From Rhodotorula mucilaginosa (taxonomy: Eukaryota; Basidiomycota; Microbotryomycetes; Sporidiobolales; Sporidiobolaceae), in NCBI GenBank assembly GCA_034406715.1, contig CP137868.1, positions 930,001 through 994,000 of the forward strand: 64,000 nt of DNA, in the 5' to 3' direction. Below the pieces are notes generated by a model. That model was not told where the DNA came from. It worked only from the letters and a program-made list of their open reading frames with translations, and searched no databases. A program made the translations under genes and the position numbers. Shown in pieces: positions 56,024-64,000 of this stretch (the first letter of the stretch is position 1; the number at the start of each line of letters is the position of its first letter).

Positions 56024-56630
56024 TTGGAGAACGGGGGCGACTTCTCGAACGAGGAGGAGTCTGATGGGAAAGGAAGAGAGGGGAAGCGTTCGAGTTCCCG
56101 CCCCTCGACGCCCGCCGATGAATGAAACGATGACGTCGGCGTTGTTTCATCGTCCGCCGCGTCGCAAGGGGATCGCCTCCGTCAGGGGGAACCCACCCGC
56201 AAGCCATCTCTGCAGAAGCGTAACAAGGCAGCCTCGCAAGTGTACACGCAACTCAAGTAATAGCTTCCCCTCGACTGACCCGGCCGCACAATTTGAGCGT
56301 GGTGTGTAGAGAGGATTGGAATTCAACTCTGTCGACGGCCTCTGCTCCGCAGTCGGACTGGACCGCTATAGGCGTTGGCTGGTAGCCCCCGTAAAGAGAA
56401 ACCCTTGGACGTTGACCTGAACACGAGTATAGTCTCGGTGCAACGTCAGAGTCGACGCGGACATCTAGACGCCGCTCTGATCTTGGCACACGACGACGAC
56501 TCGACTCGGCCTCGGACCAGCTTGGCGGGCTGAGCGGCTCAAAGGACAGCAGGGGCAACCAGCTACAGGGCTTTCCTCGCTGCCGTAAACCCCCTCCGAG
56601 AGGGCAGTCGACGTCGCACCGCGAGGCAGG
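56024..56630. other. divergent promoter region, SLM1 / HRD1
   Basis: About 600 bp between the start codons of two membrane-homeostasis genes. It should carry both promoters. No TATA box, tRNA or repeat recognised. Confidence 0.5.
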
Positions 56631-59543
56631 ATGGCGCCCCGCCGGCTGGTGCTCTGGGGACTCGCCTCGACGCTCCTCGCCATAGCGACAGTCGTACACG
56701 CCTTCAGGATGCGCTCAAACTTTTACGCAGCCGCCGTCTACCTCGCAAAGAGCAACGCCTGCACCATGGTGAGTCGTGACTGTGTCGACGTGGACCCCCC
56801 GTCAACCTCGACCAACTGACCCGCCCGCCGCCGGCACGCATACAGATCTTGTGGAATCAAGGCATCTTTCAGACCGTCATGCTCGGCAAAGCGATCCAGG
56901 CCGTCTTCCTCGGCGACCTCCGCCTGATCGAAATCGAGGTGAGTCGCACGCGCTTTTCGCTCGGTGAGATGCAACACCGACTGAAGACGCCCGTTCCTTG
57001 CAACAGCGACTGCAAGAACGAGGCTGGTTCGCCATCACCGAGACGTTGCTCGCGTTGACCATCTTCAAGGACGACTTTGAGAGCACCTTTGTCCTCCTCT
57101 TTGTCGGCCTCCTCTTCCTCAAAGTCTTCCACTGGCTCGCGAGTGACCGCGTCGAGATGGTGAGCAGCCGAGTGACCCCGCAAACTTTGACAAACTCGGC
57201 CGAAGAGTCGGAAGTTGACTCTGGGTTCTCGCTCTCACACACAGATGGAGCAGGCGGCTCGAGTCTCCCGCCTCGCGCACGCGCGCATGCTCGGCTTGCT
57301 GTCGCTACTCTGGATCGCCGACATCGCCTGCTTGGTCTTTGCCGTCGAGTCGATCATGATCGACGGTCCGACAGTCATGATCATGTTTGCTTCCGAAGCG
57401 AGTTCTCCTCGTTGCACTAACTTCGGGCATGCGAGACTGACAAAGGCCTTGCCGTATGCAGTACCTGATTCTCATCGCGACGGTCTGGACGCTCTCGGCC
57501 AAATATCTCATCAACTGCATCGACATGCGGAGCGAGGCGCCGTGGGAGGAAAAGAGCATCTACGTCTTTTACGTCGAGCTCGCAGCCGGTCAGTCAACCC
57601 AGCTGCCCTCGATTCTTCTTCCGACTCAACTGATCGTTTCCCCCCCGTCTTCGCGCGGCGACAGACTTTTTCAAGCTCTGCACCTACTTGACCTTCTTCG
57701 GCCTGATCCTCACCTTCTACGGCCTCCCACTCAACATCCTCCGCGACGTCTACCTCACCCTCCGCTCCTTCATTCTCAAAGTACGAGACCTGCGCCGGTA
57801 CCGCCAAGCGACCCGCAACATGGACGAGCTGTACCCGAACGCGAGCCGCGAAGAGATGGACGCCATGGCCGACAAGACGTGCATCATTTGTCGAGAGGAC
57901 ATGGAGTGGCGTCCCGCTGCGGGGGAGGCTGGGCGGAATGAACCCGAGGCGGCGACTACGGAGGGAGCGTCGGCGAACGAGGCGACCGATACGACGGGAG
58001 AAGTGCCGCAGCCGGCGGCGGCGGCGGCGGCGCCTGCGACTGCCGCGCCGCGGACAGGCCCGAATGACACGCCGAAGAAGCTCCCATGCGGACACGTGTT
58101 CCACTTCCACTGCCTCCGAAGCTGGCTCGAAAGGCAGCAAAGTTGCCCGACCTGGTGAGTCGCGTTCGCGAACTCGCTTACGTAAAGAAAGTTTTCTGGC
58201 GGGCGTAGGAGACTGATCTTTTGCTGTACGATTACTACTCTGCTTGCAGTCGTCGACCGGTTTTACCGAACGAGCAGCCGACTCAGCCTCCACGAGCTGC
58301 CGCGCCGCAATTCGGAGGACCCGCTGGCGATGCGGCCGCGGCGGCGGCGGCGGCACAGCCAGCGAACCGATCGGCTGCTGGCGGAGGTGGAGCAGCGAAC
58401 CCGGCCAGTGGAAACACCACGCCGTTCGTCGACCCGGAGGATGCTGCGATCCGTCAAGCCCAGGTCAACTTGGCGCGCAACCTCGGTCGCGAAGCGTTCA
58501 CGTCGCTCTTCCCCGAAATCCCTTTCCCGCCCGAGGCGGAGAACCCTCGCAGTTCCGGCTCCGGTGGTCGAGCGAACTCGTCAGCGACGGCGCCTACTCC
58601 CGCGGCAGCAGAACGGAGTCCGAGCTCTTTGCTTTCACCTCCGGCAGCATCAGTCGCCGGTGGCGACTTTGCGAGTGGCCTCGGCGTAACAGCACCACCC
58701 TCAGCCGCCGGAACCGGCGACAATCCCCTCGCGCGCTTCTCCCTGCCCGACTTGCCCGTCCCCTCTGCGGGCGAAGCTTCCCTCTTCCAAGAACCGCCGT
58801 CGTTCGTGTATGCCTCTCCTGACGCCTCGACCTCGCCGTCGACGTACTCGAACCTGGCTTACGGGGCTTACCCGCGCACCGGAGGGACGAATTACTCAGC
58901 TTCGCCTTTCGCCTCGATTCAGCAACCGCCGAACATCATCGAGCGGTTGGAGACTGTCCGCAGGCGGTGGACTGCGCAAGGAACGCCTCCGAACGCTTCC
59001 GCTGCCGAATCATCGGACGCTCCCCGCCAGAACTCGACCGATGCTGCTCCGGCACCAGAGGCGGGGTCTTCGACGTCGATCTACACAGCCGCAGAAAAGG
59101 GAAAGAGTAAAGAGGTGGAGGAGGACTCGACCGCCGCCGCCGCGACCGAAGACGACATCTCGCCGCGGGAAGCTGCGTTGCGCGCAGCTGAGCGACGTCT
59201 TGGCCGCCTCACGCAGACCACCGAAGACAGCACGAAGCGGCCTGAGTCTCCGGGGGCGTCACTTCCTGCCGACTCCGTGACCACCGATGCGCAGGAAGCA
59301 GCACTTCCGCCCGATCATGCAAAGACGGGTCGGTCCGCAACAGCGCTGCCGACTCCGCGCCTCATACCCCTTTTCGATCCGGCCCATCCGACTCCCTTCG
59401 TCGGAGAAACCCACGCGTGGACGCCGATTGAACTGGAAGGGGCGGTGACGAAAACGCTCGAGGACAAGCTGCGGACGTTGGCAGAATTCCAGGAGCGCCT
59501 CGACAGTTTGATCAGCGATCTGCGAACGGCGATGGGAACGTAG
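56631..59543 (+). CDS. HRD1: ERAD E3 ubiquitin ligase Hrd1
   Basis: Exons 56631-56768, 56846-56938, 57007-57159, 57245-57397, 57462-57588, 57665-58154 and 58250-59543 encode 815 residues. Hrd1 is the ER membrane RING ligase and retrotranslocation channel. The first ~260 residues hold the multi-span membrane domain (FRMRSNFYAAAVYLAKSNAC, ESTFVLLFVGLLFLKVFHWL, FASEYLILIATVWTLSAKYL). RYRQATRNMDELYPNAS leads into the RING-H2: CIIC, then LPCGHVFHFHC, LRSWLERQQSC and PTC. A 65-residue Ala/Glu/Thr/Pro-rich insertion separates the second and third zinc ligands. A long disordered tail ends in a short coiled helix (EDKLRTLAEFQERLDSLISD). Intron 4 uses a GCGAGT donor directly after FASE. Confidence 0.96.
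57398..57461 (+). other. HRD1: GC-AG intron (donor GCGAGT)
   Basis: Intron 4 of HRD1, 64 bp, acceptor ATGCAG. It joins MIMFASE to YLILIAT, the join expected for the fourth transmembrane region of Hrd1. No in-frame GT donor gives this join. Confidence 0.75.
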
Positions 59544-59756
59544 CATTTGCTTTTGAGAACGATTTCACGACTCTCCTTCTGCGTCTCCGGAAGGGGGCGA
59601 CATTGTGTCCGGGAGAGAGAAGAATTGCAGCAACATCCATCTAAGGGCCGGCTGATGCATACGAGGTCAAGTGTCTGTGACGAGAAAGCGAGTGAGATGT
59701 CGTGATTGTATAGACATGATGCGAGGGAACGTGAGGAATGGGGATACACATGGGGA

Positions 59757-62700
59757 TTAGAAAGCAAAGTCTTCCACGACCAGGCTGACCTGGCCGCGCG
59801 GGTCGCCCTTCGAGACCCGCTTGAGGTCAATCTTCTTGGCGACAAGGTTGCGCACGACCGAGTTGAGACTCGGCGGGCCGCAGCAAGCGACGACCGTCTT
59901 GCCGCGCGAGCGTTCGACCTCGTCGTCGAGGATCTGCTTCAGGCGAGGGTAGCCGGACTTGGCCAGTTCGGCGACGGCATCGATATCGAGTTGCTCGGCA
60001 TCGCTGACGTCGATGAAGAAGCCATCGTCTGCCGGCGAAAGGGACGGTCTCGACGATTCGAGGCCGGCAAGGTTGGCGAGCGAGGCTTCGCTGGCGAGCC
60101 GGCCGGGTCGACCGGCGTGCTTGACGAGCCCGTAGGTCGAGCCCGAGTCGGTAGCACCGCCCAGCGTGTTCTTGTCGGCGTCGTCGTAGCCGCCAGAAAA
60201 GTCGTAAGAGGACGCGCGCGTGTGGCTGACTCGGGAAGGGTATCCGAGGTCACCTTGAGATGCTTGCAGGGCGATCGAAGAAGCGGCTCCTTCGGCGGCG
60301 TTGTGGCGCGGCTGATACGGACCGGAGTACTCATCATCGCGGTAGTCGAGCGGCAGGGCTTCGAAGCTCGGATCGTTCGCTGGCAGCGGCGCGCTCACGT
60401 GGGTGGTGGGCGAATCGTGAGCTGCTGCCGGGCGGCGAAGCGAGCCTCCCTGTCCGCGACGTGACAAAGCTCGTCGGAGCTTGCCTTCCTTCTTGAGCTG
60501 AGCAGACATTTGCGCCTCGCCTTCGGGCAAGTCGTCGTCTTCGCCTTCGAAGAGTACGAGGTCCGTCACCGAGTCGACCTCGCCGCGGTACTCGGCCGGC
60601 AGAGGCTGCGGTCCGCGCGAACCTGCTCGAGCGCCACGACCCGGCTGAGTGGACGAGTCGGAGAACTCGCCGTCACTCCAATCGCTGTTGTCGCTCGAGA
60701 AGCTGCCGCGACTCATAGGAGATCCGGGACGAGCTTGACGAGCGAAAGGAGCAGTCGGCGGAGCGAGGTCATCTGTCGAGGCGGGCATTCCTGCCATCGA
60801 GGAGACCGACTCCTTCGGTACACGCATCTTCCGCCCAGATCGCGGAGCGTCGTGGGTGACGAAGAGATCGACTTGCAGCTGCGAAGCGGTGCACATTTCG
60901 ATGCACCTCTTCAGCGTCGACGCGACCCAGCTGATATGAGCTGCGAGCGTAGTTTCGCGTGATCAGTTTCTAAACAGATGTAAGCAGCGAAAAACGCCTT
61001 GGGCTCACCATATTCGCGCATGATCCAGACGAAGCGCACCCGCGTCGTCTTCCACTTCTTGTCGCCGACTTGGTCCTTCCGCACCATGCGTCGGCAGGCA
61101 CTCTCGAGAACCGAGATGCCGAACGTGATACCGGTACCACCGCAGACGATCAGGAGCGTGTCGTAGGCGCCCCAAGTCACGCGACCGGAGCTGCCCATGG
61201 GCCAGCTGACGAGCGTGCGAAGCAAGACTCCGTCCTCCTTCCGCGGACCGACAGCTTTGCCTCGCGCACGAACGATGTAGTCCCAAAGAGCGCGCGAGAA
61301 GCCCTTCTGGGCTCGGACGAGGAGGACAATCTCGCTCCCGCGCTGGGCGACCTTGCCGCCGACCGGTCGAAGTTGCTTCGCTCGCTCGTCGACACCGGCA
61401 ATCGTGTACGGGTGAGACTCGAAAAGTCGGACACCGGGCACGTACAGCAGAAGATGTTGCCCTGCCGCCCATCGGACCGCATGCGGCGTGTGGATTGTGA
61501 GGCGAACGGTGCGGCCGGGCAGGAGCTGAGCAGTCGCGAACCCGGCTGGAGGAAGCGGCCGAGGGGAGTTGGTCGAGTTGACGAGAGTAGGAGCGGGGGA
61601 GGAGTTGAAGGCGGGCGAAGCACCGCCGTATGGTGCGGAATAAGGCGAAGAAGCGGGCGGGTAGCTCAAGGTCGAAAGGCCGAGAGCTGGTTCCGCTTCG
61701 TACTGCTTCTCCGACGTTTCGAAGCTGCCGCCGCTGGACCTGACTCGAGACGTCCGGCCTCGAGGGTTGATCCAGATGCCTTCGAAGACGCCGTTGACCC
61801 AGAGGAGCGTGAGGAAGCGCCAGGCGCGTTCAGCTCCCCACCAAGCAAGAGCGGCAATCGGCCAGTACATAACAGGCTGCGTGTGATTGGAAGTCAGTTG
61901 TTGGATCACACTTTCCGACCAAAAGTGCTTACTCGGTGGTGCAGAATCGCTGTGACGAGCACGAGGATCACGAGCAGAACGTGGGACCAGTAGAAAAACT
62001 CGTAATAGCGGTTCCGGATCGGGCGGAACGAGAATGCCGTCAAGATGGTCAAGAGAATCCAGCACTGTGCGAGCAAGCAGTTCGTCAATCATTCGATGGA
62101 CAGGGATGACCCGAGCTTGGGCAGAACAACGTACAACAACTCCGGCGACGAAGCGCCACCATCCAAAGACCGGGATGAGCACGATGCGGCCGAACGGATC
62201 CCGGTCTTGACAGAGCTGGTAGAACCACGCAGCGGCGTGACCGGTCGAGAAGGCCCAGATCACTCGGCCTGACCAGCGATGCAGGATGGCGGTCTGGCAG
62301 GTATTTCCGCCGCAAGTCAGCGGGACCCAAAGGCAGCAGGCAAAACCGGTGCGAGTTCTGCGTACCTTGTCGAAGTGATAATTCGTCAAGAAGGGCGTAG
62401 CCCAGATGTTGAAGGGCCACTGCACGGAATCGCCAATTCAGTCGTCCGTTGACTGACAAGAGTCTTCGGATCGGCGCACCTGTTTGAGGGCCAGCGTCAC
62501 CGCCAACGGCAGCATCGCATAAGAGATCAATCCCAACCGCGCGGCCGCGGTCCAAGGGTTGGCAGCGATGTTGTTGTTCGGTCCAGCCAGCAAGGGATCG
62601 TTGAAAGGTGCCTGCAGAGGGGCAGCATCGTACGCGAGGCTGTCAGCGGAGGGAGACGTCTTCTTACGGGAGTTCCGCGCTTACCCAACCGTTGGGATTG

Positions 62701-63520
62701 TTGACGCCCCGACGCAGAAGACGGAGCAAACGGTAATTGGATCTCGGAGGTCCTGCGTGGCGAGAAGGCGCGAATTGGAATTAATTCGTTATTCATGCCG
62801 CGAGCGACCGCCGACTCACCCGATGATCCCGAAGCGGACTGGTAGCCGCAGTAACCTCCGAAAGTACACGTCGTCGGCTGCGCGCGTTGTTCTCCCGTCA
62901 ATCGGTATGCTCAGCTTGTGCGGGCAGAGAAAAAAGCCGCGAAGACGAACCGCGATGTAGTCATCGCCGACAAAGCTGCACAAGAGCGCGACCAGGATGA
63001 GGACACCCACCGCGATCATCTGCGCGACGGTCGGGCTGGCAAAGATGACTTTGCGGCGAGTGCCCGTCGTTCCGGGCGAATGACCCTCCTCTGCCTTGCC
63101 GCCTTTCGCTCCGACCCGTTTCGTCCAGGTGATGCGCCGGATCGACCACTTGCGGAACCACGCTCCGAGCGCCGATCCGCCCGTGCCGGTCCCGGAGAGG
63201 TTGTAGGCGATGGACCAGACGATGAGAGTCCCGAGGATGGCGAACCAGAGGATATAAGTGTAGCGCCAGGTCGGGAGCGACAGCGTGTGCGCGTCGATGT
63301 AGGGCTTGGTGAAGTAGTCGAGGAGGCTATTGGCGTTGACTCCGCCGGTCGAGTCGGTGATCGGAGCGGTCATCGTCGCTGTTCCACCGCCGCCCGACGA
63401 GCCAGCAGACGGCGTCGCGATCTGCGCAAACGAGATCGACGTCCCGGCGGCGGCAGTTGCCGTAGTTGTCTTGGTCGCATACGGTGGCACGTACGCCCCG
63501 CCGTACGAAGCGGACGCCAT
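59757..63520 (-). CDS. plasma-membrane ferric/cupric reductase (NOX/FRE family)
   Basis: Exons 63520-62951, 62877-62820, 62752-62685, 62611-62480, 62419-62366, 62293-62135, 62064-61933, 61876-61009 and 60940-59757 encode 1,074 residues. The enzyme passes electrons from NADPH through FAD and two hemes to extracellular Fe(III) or Cu(II). An N-terminal extracellular/first-span region precedes WFAILGTLIVWSIAYNLSG. The heme-binding histidines lie in LHRWSGRVIWAFSTGHAAAW and FFYWSHVLLVILVL..ILHHR. The FAD motif is HPYTIAG, the nicotinamide motif is CGGTGITFGISVLES, and the C-terminus has CCGPPSLNSVV. Between LQVDLFVTHDAP and the CGPP motif lies an acidic Ser/Asp-rich insertion of about 300 residues (roughly 720-1022), absent from typical Fre proteins. 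The third small exon PPRSNYRLLRLLRRGVNN matches the juxtamembrane part of relatives. Confidence 0.93.
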
Positions 63521-64000
63521 CTTGGTCGCCCGCCGTGAGAGAGCGGCGGGTTGTCGTCGATGAACAAGGCGTTGAGTTCGATACGGCGCTGTCCGCACGC
63601 AGCAGCGTTGCCGAGCGCGAGCTTAGCAGCCAGCTGAAGGCGTCTCTAGAGCTTCGTCTGAGCTACAAAGAGACTGCGTCAGCTGCGATGGGGCGGGAAC
63701 GAGGCGAAGCTGTCCGAAGGCAGAGTTCTGGCGCACCTCGAGTCGAATGCACCCGATGGACGCGTTAAGTGTACGGATTGCGCGAGTCTTTCCCGCACAG
63801 AATCGTCCGCGGTTCCTCCGTGGCGGAAGTGTGAGCCGGGGCTGGCAACGTGAAGACAAGCGAACGAAGCTAAAAGTAAACCTCGAAGCGAGCATACAAC
63901 GCTCCAAAGTCGTGCACACGCATAGACAATCAGGAACGCTCGCAAACGACTGATGCTACTCGTCCTGATTCGCTCGAAAGAAGACTCTGTCGAACGCTCT
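63521..64000. other. upstream region of the ferric reductase gene, window edge
   Basis: This stretch should hold the reductase promoter. An in-frame extension of its reading frame upstream of 63520 lacks an ATG start that looks better than the chosen one. I found no GATA-type iron-regulator element and no gene. Confidence 0.45.

Overview
The window is nuclear DNA of a GC-rich, intron-dense basidiomycete, most likely a red yeast of the Pucciniomycotina (Rhodotorula/Rhodosporidium/Sporobolomyces group). Reasons: introns mostly 60-100 bp with GTGAGT/GTGCGT/GTACGT/GTTCGT donors, up to a dozen exons per gene, very short intergenic spaces, and basidiomycete-type proteins (Ste11-type MAPKKK carrying SAM and RA domains, GT90 glycosyltransferase, WOPR regulator). 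No transposon, virus-like element, rRNA, tRNA or CRISPR array was recognised. All gene models were spliced by hand by matching reading frames across introns; for every complete gene except ATG10 the exon lengths sum to a whole number of codons.

Left third (1-20.9 kb): edge fragment of an unknown gene (-), TRM2 tRNA m5U methyltransferase (-), RPL42 ribosomal protein eL42 (-), an uncharacterised fungal protein (+), GPC1 glycerophosphocholine acyltransferase (-), a peroxisomal acyl-CoA dehydrogenase ending in SKL (-), ATG10 autophagy E2-like enzyme (+), a STE11/Ubc4-type MAPKKK (+), a small Con-10/KGG-type stress protein (+) and a flavin-reductase-fold protein (-).

Middle third (21-43.9 kb): an O-fucosyltransferase-like type II membrane protein (-) diverging from a GT90/CAP10-type glycosyltransferase (+), COQ5 (-) diverging from a YMR226C-type short-chain dehydrogenase (+), a 1,925-residue RIF1 homologue with PP1-docking motifs (+), DUG1 Cys-Gly dipeptidase with a 7-nt microexon (+), and a WOPR (Gti1/Pac2/Wor1) regulator (-) with about 2.1 kb of non-coding DNA upstream.

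Right third (43.9-64 kb): a chromodomain protein with an unfamiliar C-terminal half (+), HIS2 histidinol phosphatase (-), GCV2 glycine decarboxylase P protein (-), SLM1 TORC2/PIP2 effector (-), HRD1 ERAD ubiquitin ligase with an expanded RING loop (+), and a ferric reductase with a roughly 300-residue insertion in its NAD domain (-).

The genes are mostly unrelated housekeeping and signalling functions and do not form a pathway cluster. The most unusual signals are four GC-AG introns, the microexons of DUG1, the RIF1 docking motifs, the unresolved ATG10 start, and several lineage-specific protein insertions.
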